A stretch of 5,443 nucleotides of DNA, taken from Armatimonadota bacterium. GTDB taxonomy: Bacteria; Armatimonadota; Zipacnadia; Zipacnadales; UBA11051. Shown piece by piece: positions 1 to 5,443 of this stretch. The position numbers and the translations under genes were made by a program. The DNA lies in NCBI GenBank assembly GCA_003542955.1, contig DPJP01000197.1, forward strand, positions 4,065-9,507. Reading direction: 5' to 3'. Below the pieces are notes generated by a model. That model was given only the letters and a program-made list of their open reading frames with translations, was not told the origin of the DNA and did not search any database. Within the stretch, counting starts at the first letter, position 1. The number at the start of each line of letters is the position of its first letter.

Positions 1-92
1 CAAGGGCTTCCGAGGCCCAGGAAATGGACATCGCTCCTGGTGCCCATATCAGGAGCTCTGAATCTCGCGCGTACCGTGAGATGAGACGATGA
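1..92 (+). CDS. Possible 3' end of an upstream gene (partial, uncertain frame)
   Basis: The frame that starts at base 3 is open from the window edge to a TGA at 90-92. That stop overlaps the ATG of the polyferredoxin gene (89-91) in an ATGA arrangement typical of translationally coupled genes. The visible peptide is about 29 residues, ends in REMRR, and shows no recognisable domain. A competing frame, from base 1 to a TGA at 82-84, is also open and gives a more hydrophobic peptide that contains TSLLVPISGALNLARTV. Third-position GC does not separate the two frames. Ninety bases of GC-rich DNA can stay open by chance, so the stretch may instead be a non-coding leader. The product is not identified. 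Confidence 0.22.
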   Translation, partial: RASEAQEMDIAPGAHIRSSESRAYREMRR

Positions 93-1672
93 ACACCGGC
101 AGACTCATCCGCCGCATCTCCCAACTCGCGTTCCTCATCGCCTTCGTCTGGCTGCTCTGGGCTGCCCAGTGGCCTCTGGGGTTCACCACGCAGCCGGATC
201 TCTTCCTGCGTGCCGATCCTCTCGCCGCGCTGCTCACCGTGCTGGCCGCCCCGCACTTCCCGGATGTCGGCAGCGTCCTGTCCCTGTTCTGGCCGGCCCT
301 GGTTCTGCTGGGGCTGACCGCGGTTCTAGGGCGCTTCTACTGCGGATGGGTCTGTCCGCTGGGCACCTGCATTGATGTGTTCCATCGCCTGGCCATATAC
401 CCGCTCCGCAGGGCCGACAGCCGCCGAGCCGAGTGGGTGCGGGTGAAGTACGTTCTGCTGGTGGCGGCAATGGTTGCAGCGTTGCTCGGGACGCAGGTCG
501 GGTGGTGGTTCGACCCGATCCCGCTGTTGACGCGCGCCGGCGCCATGGTGATGCATCCGCTGCTCCAGCGCATCGGGGTCTGGATGGCGCATTCGACCAT
601 TGGGCCTGTCGCGGCCGCCGCTGAGAGGCTGGGGGCGCCGGTTCTGGTATATAGAGGCTTCGAGATGATGTGGACGACCGGCGTGGTCCTGCTGATCGTC
701 CTGAGCCTCTCGTACGTCAGCCGCCGCTACTGGTGCCGGAATCTCTGCCCGCTGGGGGCGCTGCTGGCCTTTGTCGGCCGCTTTGGCCTCTGGCGTCGGC
801 TGGTGGATGCCGACGCCTGCGCTCACTGCAATCGGTGTGTCACCGACTGCAAGACGGGCGCAATCCGTCCGCATGCGCCCGAGATCACTCAGACGCCCGA
901 GTGCGTGCTCTGCTACAACTGCCTGAACTGCGGGAAGGGCGCGACGCGCATCGGCCTTTCACTCAGCTCACTGGGTCTACACCAGCGGACCGACATGCCG
1001 CGGCGACGGGTGCTCGAGGCGGTCGGGGCCGGACTGCTGTACAGCACGATTGTGCGCTACCCGCTGCGGAGAGACCGGGGGCCGCTCTCACCGCGCGCGC
1101 AGTTCTTGATCCGACCACCGGGGGCACTGCTCCGCAGCCGAGATGCGCAGTTCCTGCGCACGATGGATGAGGAGGAGTTTCGTGCCCGGTGCATCCGCTG
1201 CGGCGAGTGCATGAAGGTCTGCCCGACCAATGTGCTGCAGCCGGCGACGCTCGAGGCCGGCTTCGACGGGCTGTTCACGCCGACGCTGGTCGCCTCGATG
1301 GGCTTCTGCAAGCAGTCCTGCACCGCGTGCGGGGAGGTCTGCCCGAGCGGCGCGCTGCGCCCGTTCGACTCCACCGAGAAGCCCGAGATCAAGATCGCCC
1401 TCGCGCGCATCGACCACAGCCGCTGCCTGAGCTGGCAGAAGGGCGACCGGTACACCGTCTGCCTGATCTGCGAGCAGTCATGCCCGTACGGGGCGATTAC
1501 CGCCGATGACATTGGTGTTCCGGGCGCTGCCGCCGGCAGTGGGGTGGGGCAGTTGCGGCCGGTCGTCCATCCCGATGCATGCGTCGGCTGCGGCATGTGT
1601 GAGTTCAACTGCCCGGTCGGGCCGGAGGCGGCGATTCGCATCTACCGGCTCGAAGCCCCCGGTGGTTCGTGA
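89..1672 (+). CDS. NapH/MauN-NapG/MauM-type fused membrane polyferredoxin
   Basis: Predicted inner-membrane electron-transfer protein of 527 residues that should pass electrons from quinol to a periplasmic acceptor through a chain of [4Fe-4S] clusters. The first half resembles NapH/MauN. It has membrane segments near residues 11-31, 62-80, 119-138 and 192-211, the paired CX3CP motifs FYCGWVCPLG (C85, C89) and WCRNLCPLG (C216, C220), an FDPIPLLTR loop, and two cytoplasmic cluster sites (C244/247/250/254 and C272/275/278/281). The second half resembles NapG/MauM, with four sites: C368/371/374/378, C407/411/414/418, C446 with C458/461/465, and C498/501/504/508. Between them lies PRRRVLEAVGAG (304-315), which looks like a twin-arginine signal. 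The arginine distribution supports an N-in topology with five membrane passes. The ATG at 89 is preceded by a weak purine-rich GAGATGAGA (78-86). NapG and NapH are usually separate genes of the nitrate reductase locus, but no nap gene is visible here, so the redox partner is unknown. The family call is firm; the physiological role is not. Confidence 0.9.
   Translation: MNTGRLIRRISQLAFLIAFVWLLWAAQWPLGFTTQPDLFLRADPLAALLTVLAAPHFPDVGSVLSLFWPALVLLGLTAVLGRFYCGWVCPLGTCIDVFHRLAIYPLRRADSRRAEWVRVKYVLLVAAMVAALLGTQVGWWFDPIPLLTRAGAMVMHPLLQRIGVWMAHSTIGPVAAAAERLGAPVLVYRGFEMMWTTGVVLLIVLSLSYVSRRYWCRNLCPLGALLAFVGRFGLWRRLVDADACAHCNRCVTDCKTGAIRPHAPEITQTPECVLCYNCLNCGKGATRIGLSLSSLGLHQRTDMPRRRVLEAVGAGLLYSTIVRYPLRRDRGPLSPRAQFLIRPPGALLRSRDAQFLRTMDEEEFRARCIRCGECMKVCPTNVLQPATLEAGFDGLFTPTLVASMGFCKQSCTACGEVCPSGALRPFDSTEKPEIKIALARIDHSRCLSWQKGDRYTVCLICEQSCPYGAITADDIGVPGAAAGSGVGQLRPVVHPDACVGCGMCEFNCPVGPEAAIRIYRLEAPGGS
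1001..1054 (+). other. Internal twin-arginine (Tat) signal-like segment within the polyferredoxin
   Basis: These codons specify residues 305-322: three arginines, then VLEAVGAGLLYSTIV, a short and only moderately hydrophobic stretch, followed by the basic YPLRRDRG. A basic n-region, a weak h-region and a basic flank after it are hallmarks of Tat signals, the last being a Sec-avoidance feature. The match to the S/T-R-R-x-F-L-K consensus is partial: RRRVLEA has V where F is preferred. It lies just after the NapH-like cytoplasmic clusters and just before the NapG-like domain. In separate NapG/MauM proteins, a Tat signal occupies this place at the N-terminus. Confidence 0.6.
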
Positions 1673-1703
1673 CCCCGTCCACTTCCGCCGTCCTGCACTG
1701 CGC
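1673..1703. other. Short convergent intergenic gap without a visible terminator
   Basis: Only 31 bases separate the TGA of the polyferredoxin (1670-1672) from the TAG of the lyase, read on the opposite strand (1704-1706). I see no GC-rich hairpin followed by a T-run on either strand here. Termination must therefore be factor-dependent or lie inside the neighbouring coding sequence, which would give overlapping antisense 3' ends. Confidence 0.6.
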
Positions 1704-4241
1704 CTACCTCATCTCCGCGCTCATCGTCTCCGCTCCGCCGACGCTACGCCTGAGAGCGAGCCGGTTCTCCGTCTGCACGCCGGCAACCGTCGCCGCCGCG
1801 CCCGTGAAGTTGCAGATGAGCAGGTCCTCCCGGCCATCGGCACTCGCATGGATGGCAAATGCTCCGGATGCCGGGTCGCCCTCGATGGCGAAGCTCCAGT
1901 CGAACTGCTCCTGCGGGACCTTCGGCGGGTCGACCTGGATCAGTTGGGCATGATCGAGCCACATGGTGCCCGCGCAGCGGTTGTAGCCGACGCGGAGCGT
2001 CATCAGAGTGGCTCCCGCCGGCGCGCGGCCCTCGATCTGCATCCTGTGCCAGTCGACGGTGCCGTTCTGCCCGCGCTCGGCATAGTACGGCGTGAGCGGC
2101 TTCTTGTCGGGTCCGTAGAAGGTCAGGTCCATCACCGGCGTGCCGCCGGTCACATTCTCGCACCTGGCCCACGCACTCGCGCGGTAGAGCGCGCCCTCCC
2201 TGGCCGGGAGGTACCACTGCCCCAGCAGCGTGCGGTCTCGCTCCGGGACCTCGCCGACGAGCTTGATCGACTGCCTGCCCGAGTGCTTCACCTGCTCATC
2301 GAAGCTCAGCTTCACCTGTGATGGCCCGTCATGGCCAATCTGCCACCCATCGGTTCCCCACTCGAAGTCGGCATTGGCGATCTCGTCGCCGATGATCTGC
2401 TTTGCGCTCAATGCCGTCACATAGCGGCACTCGGTCGCCTTCTCAGGAGCGACAACGCTCATGTATGGCGGGTAGTTCTCCTGCGTGCCGGGGAATTGCG
2501 CGTATGTCGCCTGCAACTGCGCCGGGGCCAGCAGGTGGGCGACCATCTCCGCGCCGGGCCTGGTGATCGTCAAGGCCGTGACCGGCTTCGTCTCGCCGAC
2601 TGTAGGCTCGGCGCCATCCCACTGCCAGCGCGCCTCCCTGTCGGCATGCAGTAGCCACTGGAACTGATGCGGCTCGGGTGTCCTGCATTCATCGTAGATG
2701 ATGAAGTAGTCGGGCTTCACATAGATGATGTGCCGCGCCATGCGGTCGGCAAGACCCTTCGGGTAGCAGGCGGCATACTCGCCCAGGACGTAGTCGAGGT
2801 GCTCGGATGCATTGAAGTCGGCGACCGTGCCATCCTTCGTCGCCTGCACCTGCCCGTCAATCAGGATGCAGTTGTGGCCTGCCGTGCCGCGGGAATATCT
2901 GCCCTCGACCGCGCTGCGGAACGAGCCGTATCCGAGGTCGGTCGCCAGCCATGTGCCTGCCCTGTTGAGGATGAAGTTGCCGGCGTCAGAATGGTCGTGA
3001 CCGTGTTTGGAGGAGCTGCACTTGAAGGCCAGTAGCGTGTCGGTATCATCCCAGCCGGAGCGCAACGCCGCCCAGCCGATGTTGTCGATCAGCCCCGACC
3101 GCGGCCAGTCGTCCGGGGGCGTGGCCTTCCGCGCAGAGTTGCCGTACAGAATGCCCTCGAAGTTGTTGTCATCGCTGACGCCCATCTTCGCAAGCAGCCA
3201 GCCTGCGAGTTGACTATCGTAGTTGTTACTGATGAGCTTGAGCATGGTGATGAATGGCTTCGGGTAGCCGCCGGCGTCGCAGAAGTTCACGCATCCGCGG
3301 CCGTCGGGGGAGAGGAAGTAGGTGATCCACCGCGGGATGTACTCACCCACGTAGGGATGGGTGAAGAAGTCCTCATTGCCGGTCACTCGCTTGAGCGCAT
3401 CGGCAAAGCGCACGCCGTGGTCCAGAGACGATGAGTAGGCGAGGCCCTCCGTGTTTGGGGAGGTGAGCTTGGCATCCAGCAGCCGGAGGTAGTACTCGTG
3501 CGCCTGATCGACCGCCGCCCACAGCTCACCATCCAGGGCGGGGTCATCGCCGAGCAGAGCCAGCGCGCCAATGCCCAGAGCGCCGTTGTAGAGGATATCC
3601 CAGTTGGCGTCGGAGTTCTGATTCTCCTCCAGCGTCGTCTCTGTGTACAGCGACCGCAATCCCAGGCGCACAAGGCCCTCCCGCACCTGCGCGCGCTGCT
3701 CTTCAGTCCAGGCATCGTGGCAGACGTCATAGGCGATTGACACACCGATGGTGATGTGCCCGGTATCCAGGCAGGGCGTCAGCTTGGGGCTGTAGTCGGG
3801 GTCGGTCCAGACCTCCCAGCCGACCAGCTTGAGGCAGTACTCGGCAGCCCTGTCGGCGAACTCCCGGCGGCCGGTGGCGACGTAGCTCAGCGAGAGGTTC
3901 TTCAGATGGCCCTCGATGACGCCTGACAGCGAGGTCCAGTACGGGTAGTGCCCGTACGACTTGGAGTCAAAGCCGGGGGGCTCGTCGATCTTGCCCGGCT
4001 GCGAGGGCGGGCAGTCGAACGTGACCTCCTTGCCACCGAAGTAGCGAAGGGTGAACTCGGTCATGCCCAGGAGGTTGTCCGAGGCGAAGCCCGATGCCTT
4101 GATGCGGTCGAAGTCAGCGGCGGTGAAGAACACGCGCGGGTGATCCGTGACCAGCAGCGCGCGTTGCTGCCCATAGCCCGGCAGTGCGCAGATGATGAGT
4201 GTCAGGGCCACCGCGAGGCAGCCGGTTGATTGCAGTGGCAT
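1704..4241 (-). CDS. Secreted heparinase II/III-family polysaccharide lyase with carbohydrate-binding-like module
   Basis: Predicted exported lyase of 845 residues, expected to cleave a uronic-acid-containing polysaccharide by beta-elimination; the true substrate cannot be read from sequence. Residues 1-24 form a signal peptide (hydrophobic core LAVALTLIICAL, likely cut after GYG), although the n-region lacks a basic residue. HPRVFFTAADF (34-44) is the usual opening of this family. A helical toroid follows to about residue 380 and includes NWDILYNG (213-220) and EGLAYSSSLDHG (265-276), where Y269 is a candidate catalytic tyrosine. The C-terminal beta-domain has HGHDHSDAGNF (413-423), ATDLG (D435) and GHNCILIDG (455-463). 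By eye, H415 matches the catalytic histidine of heparinase II, and H417, D435 and H456 match its zinc ligands. Residues about 615-770 look like a carbohydrate-binding jelly roll (DFEWGTDGW, HSGRQSIKL, MWLDHAQLI). The ATG at 4241 is the only in-frame start after an upstream stop at 4275-4277 and has a good ribosome site. An alginate lyase or another PL12/15/17/21-like specificity is possible. Confidence 0.88.
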   Translation of the reverse strand: MPLQSTGCLAVALTLIICALPGYGQQRALLVTDHPRVFFTAADFDRIKASGFASDNLLGMTEFTLRYFGGKEVTFDCPPSQPGKIDEPPGFDSKSYGHYPYWTSLSGVIEGHLKNLSLSYVATGRREFADRAAEYCLKLVGWEVWTDPDYSPKLTPCLDTGHITIGVSIAYDVCHDAWTEEQRAQVREGLVRLGLRSLYTETTLEENQNSDANWDILYNGALGIGALALLGDDPALDGELWAAVDQAHEYYLRLLDAKLTSPNTEGLAYSSSLDHGVRFADALKRVTGNEDFFTHPYVGEYIPRWITYFLSPDGRGCVNFCDAGGYPKPFITMLKLISNNYDSQLAGWLLAKMGVSDDNNFEGILYGNSARKATPPDDWPRSGLIDNIGWAALRSGWDDTDTLLAFKCSSSKHGHDHSDAGNFILNRAGTWLATDLGYGSFRSAVEGRYSRGTAGHNCILIDGQVQATKDGTVADFNASEHLDYVLGEYAACYPKGLADRMARHIIYVKPDYFIIYDECRTPEPHQFQWLLHADREARWQWDGAEPTVGETKPVTALTITRPGAEMVAHLLAPAQLQATYAQFPGTQENYPPYMSVVAPEKATECRYVTALSAKQIIGDEIANADFEWGTDGWQIGHDGPSQVKLSFDEQVKHSGRQSIKLVGEVPERDRTLLGQWYLPAREGALYRASAWARCENVTGGTPVMDLTFYGPDKKPLTPYYAERGQNGTVDWHRMQIEGRAPAGATLMTLRVGYNRCAGTMWLDHAQLIQVDPPKVPQEQFDWSFAIEGDPASGAFAIHASADGREDLLICNFTGAAATVAGVQTENRLALRRSVGGAETMSAEMR

Positions 4242-4248
4242 GCTGTGT

Positions 4249-4253
4249 CTCCC
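4249..4253 (-). promoter_or_regulatory. Ribosome binding site of the heparinase-like gene
   Basis: The - strand reads GGGAG, seven bases upstream of the ATG at 4239-4241. This is a good Shine-Dalgarno core at normal spacing and fixes the start chosen for the lyase. The next in-frame stop upstream is twelve codons away and no other start codon lies between them. Confidence 0.7.
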
Positions 4254-4290
4254 ACAACGTATTGTGTGCCCTACTCACCAATCGCCCGGC

Positions 4291-4348
4291 CTCACCCCCA
4301 GCCCCTCTCCGGACCGCGCCAAACGGCGGCGCGGGGCGGAGAGGGGGG
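4291..4348. repeat. REP-like GC-rich palindromic repeat
   Basis: The left arm CCCCTCTCCGGACCGCGCC (4302-4320) pairs with GGCGCGGGGCGGAGAGGGG (4328-4346) across a 7-base loop, with 17 of 19 positions complementary and one 2-base internal mismatch. It is preceded by CTCACCCCCAG (4291-4301). The pattern of CTCACCCC, then CCCCTCTCC, a loop, then GGAGAGGGG resembles short interspersed palindromes that recur in intergenic regions of many high-GC bacterial genomes. That resemblance is from memory, and copy number cannot be tested in this window. No T-run follows on either strand, so it is not a classic intrinsic terminator. It lies 50-107 bases upstream of the lyase start, where it could stabilise or attenuate a transcript coming from the hydrolase gene. 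Confidence 0.7.
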
Positions 4349-4443
4349 AACAGCAGACGGCCCCCGCCGCTGTGGGAACTCGCCGGGCTCTGCCGGTTCG
4401 AGAGTCTTCGTGGTTCTGGAGCGTCGGATGCGCCGATATGCTA

Positions 4444-4463
4444 ACGCACCCGAGCCCGTGCGT
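4444..4463 (-). terminator. Weak hairpin just downstream of the DUF4091 gene
   Basis: ACGCAC (4444-4449) and GTGCGT (4458-4463) are perfectly complementary around an 8-base loop, and begin four bases after the TAG of the hydrolase on the - strand. The following - strand sequence TAGCATAT is A/T-rich but has no real T-run, and the stem is only 6 bp. It may be a poor terminator or an mRNA 3'-end stabiliser, or it may be accidental. The rest of 4349-4443 shows nothing I can name. Confidence 0.25.
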
Positions 4464-4466
4464 GTG

Positions 4467-5443
4467 CTACCTGCCGACGGCCCGGCATGCCTCGATGGCT
4501 TCGGCGACTCGTTGCCGCTCGGCCATCAGTGTGAGGACATCCTGCGTGTAGACGGTGGGGCTCTGCGCGAGCCTGTCGGGCGCGCCGAGGGCTGTCCCGG
4601 CCTGCTTGAGGGCCGCGTCGATGGCCGCGCGTGTGGTCCCGTCTGCCGCCCCGCGGAGCTTCTCCAGGCGTGACACCTCCTGCTTGAGCGTCCAGAGGTA
4701 CTCGAAGTCCTCGATGCCCTCGCGGAGCATCTCAAAGCGCAGTGAGACGACGGGCGGGGCAATCACCGGCCGTGACATCGGGAAGCGGCACGCGGGATAG
4801 AGCAGGAAGCCGTCGCCGTTGCCCCAGGTGCCGCCTGTGCCGCTGTAGCTCATGGCCTCGGTCCACGGGTTGCGACCGGTCTCGCGATCGGCGCTCAGCC
4901 CGTGGTAGGTCGTTGACCAGTAGAGGGAGCCCTGGATGTTGTACTTGTCGGCCATCCAGAAGCGGATGCGATGGTTGATCGCCGGGTGGTCGATGAAGTT
5001 GTTCGGGTACGGCGCTCTCGGCCCGCAGCAGACGTACCACCACACGTCGTCGCCGGCCTTCTGGCGGGCCGCGCAGCCGGCGGGCTTGAAGTTGCCGAGC
5101 ACCGGCACCCAGAGGTCCACATAGCCATACAGCGGCGGCTCGGGTTGCTCGGTCAAGAGTCTCGTGAGGCCGGGGCAGTTCTCCGCGAGCAGCTTCATGC
5201 CCTCGATGACGTAGGGGTAGTCGTCCTCCCCCGGCTCGTCATACCAGTAGGCGTAGGCGTGCTCGAGCCAGCCCTTCTCCCGCAGGTGCTCGATGACCGG
5301 GCCGTACATCTGCCGGTGGAGGCGCTTGTAGTCCTCAGTAAAACGCTCCGCGTTGCCGATCCTCTGCGGCATCGCCGGGTAGTTGAAGGCGTTGAAGTGG
5401 AACTCGTCGATGTAGCGCTCCATGCTCCTGTCGAACTCGGTGA
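4467..5443 (-). CDS. DUF4091/GH123-like glycoside hydrolase, C-terminal part (5' end outside window)
   Basis: The reading frame is open through the window edge. The Met at 5421-5423 is internal, because the codons before it (TEFDRS) continue the frame and the N-terminal domain of the family is missing, so about 324 C-terminal residues are visible. Counting from that Met, AYAYWYDEPGED (57-68) carries the adjacent Asp-Glu pair (D62, E63; bases 5235-5240) that is catalytic in characterised GH123 beta-N-acetylgalactosaminidases. Other family marks are YGYVDLWVP (99-107), the W-rich stretch DVWWYVCCGPRAPYPNNFID (126-145), RFWMADKYNIQGSLYWS (154-170), GNGDGFLLYP (201-210) and LRFEMLREGIEDFEYL (228-243). 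A helical tail closes the protein at a TAG (4467-4469). It is probably secreted or periplasmic, but the signal region is not in view. Specificity is uncertain, because most DUF4091 proteins are uncharacterised. It may be co-transcribed with the lyase 225 bases downstream. Confidence 0.85.
   Translation of the reverse strand, partial: TEFDRSMERYIDEFHFNAFNYPAMPQRIGNAERFTEDYKRLHRQMYGPVIEHLREKGWLEHAYAYWYDEPGEDDYPYVIEGMKLLAENCPGLTRLLTEQPEPPLYGYVDLWVPVLGNFKPAGCAARQKAGDDVWWYVCCGPRAPYPNNFIDHPAINHRIRFWMADKYNIQGSLYWSTTYHGLSADRETGRNPWTEAMSYSGTGGTWGNGDGFLLYPACRFPMSRPVIAPPVVSLRFEMLREGIEDFEYLWTLKQEVSRLEKLRGAADGTTRAAIDAALKQAGTALGAPDRLAQSPTVYTQDVLTLMAERQRVAEAIEACRAVGR

Noticed and set aside
326..874. A 182-codon open frame on the - strand, antisense to the polyferredoxin
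   Set aside because: The opposite strand encodes conserved cysteine motifs in full. The antisense peptide is rich in R, P, H and Q with no domain character.
1506..2321. A 271-codon open frame on the + strand, running from the end of the polyferredoxin across the antisense of the lyase gene
   Set aside because: It overlaps two well-supported genes, its peptide is arginine/alanine-rich and low in recognisable motifs, and long spurious frames are expected opposite GC-rich genes.
4242..4290. A sigma-70-type promoter directly upstream of the lyase
   Set aside because: A TTGGTG box is present, but no acceptable -10 element lies 16-18 bases from it, and the region runs straight into the ribosome site.
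4302..4346. The strong palindrome read as a rho-independent terminator for the hydrolase
   Set aside because: The stem is strong but no T-run follows on either strand, and the hairpin lies about 120 bases past the stop codon. A REP-like repeat explains it better.
4230..4673. Open frames of 119 and 147 codons on the + strand across the intergenic region
   Set aside because: They span the palindrome and run antisense to the hydrolase tail, with no conserved motif and no convincing ribosome site.
5421..5423. ATG taken as the true start of the hydrolase
   Set aside because: The frame stays open upstream to the window edge, and the N-terminal domain expected for DUF4091/GH123 proteins would be missing. 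This Met is internal.

Overview
The window is GC-rich and densely coding. It carries one gene on the + strand, a multi-cluster membrane polyferredoxin. Two convergent genes on the - strand encode carbohydrate-active proteins: a secreted heparinase II/III-type lyase and the C-terminal part of a DUF4091/GH123-like glycoside hydrolase. No rRNA, tRNA, CRISPR array, transposase or phage gene is visible. The combination of high GC, large secreted lyases, DUF4091 proteins and fused polyferredoxins fits an uncultivated polysaccharide-degrading bacterium of the Planctomycetota, Armatimonadota or Hydrogenedentes sort. This taxonomic guess rests on gene content alone and is weak.

Layout. Positions 1-92 may hold the 3' end of an upstream + strand gene; two frames are open, and one ends in an ATGA overlap with the next start. 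Positions 89-1672 (+) encode a 527-residue protein that joins a NapH/MauN-like quinol-oxidising membrane half to a NapG/MauM-like ferredoxin half. A short segment resembling a twin-arginine signal sits exactly at the junction. A 31-nt gap without an evident terminator separates it from the convergent lyase gene at 1704-4241 (-), 845 residues, which has a signal peptide, a helical toroid, the heparinase His/Asp zinc-site motifs and a nested carbohydrate-binding-like module. Positions 4242-4466 are intergenic and contain a strong 19-bp-arm palindrome of REP-like type plus a weak hairpin just after the hydrolase stop codon. Positions 4467-5443 (-) are the 3' part of a DUF4091/GH123-like gene whose start lies beyond the window.

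How they may work together. The hydrolase and the lyase are in the same orientation, hydrolase first, and could form a small glycan-degradation unit in which the lyase cleaves uronate-containing polysaccharide and the hydrolase acts on hexosaminide or other linkages. The polyferredoxin is transcribed from the other side and probably has no direct link to them; it should carry electrons from the quinol pool across the membrane to an unidentified periplasmic acceptor. The most interesting item is the predicted dual Sec/Tat architecture of that fusion protein. I see no clear sign of a wholly new multi-gene system in this window.
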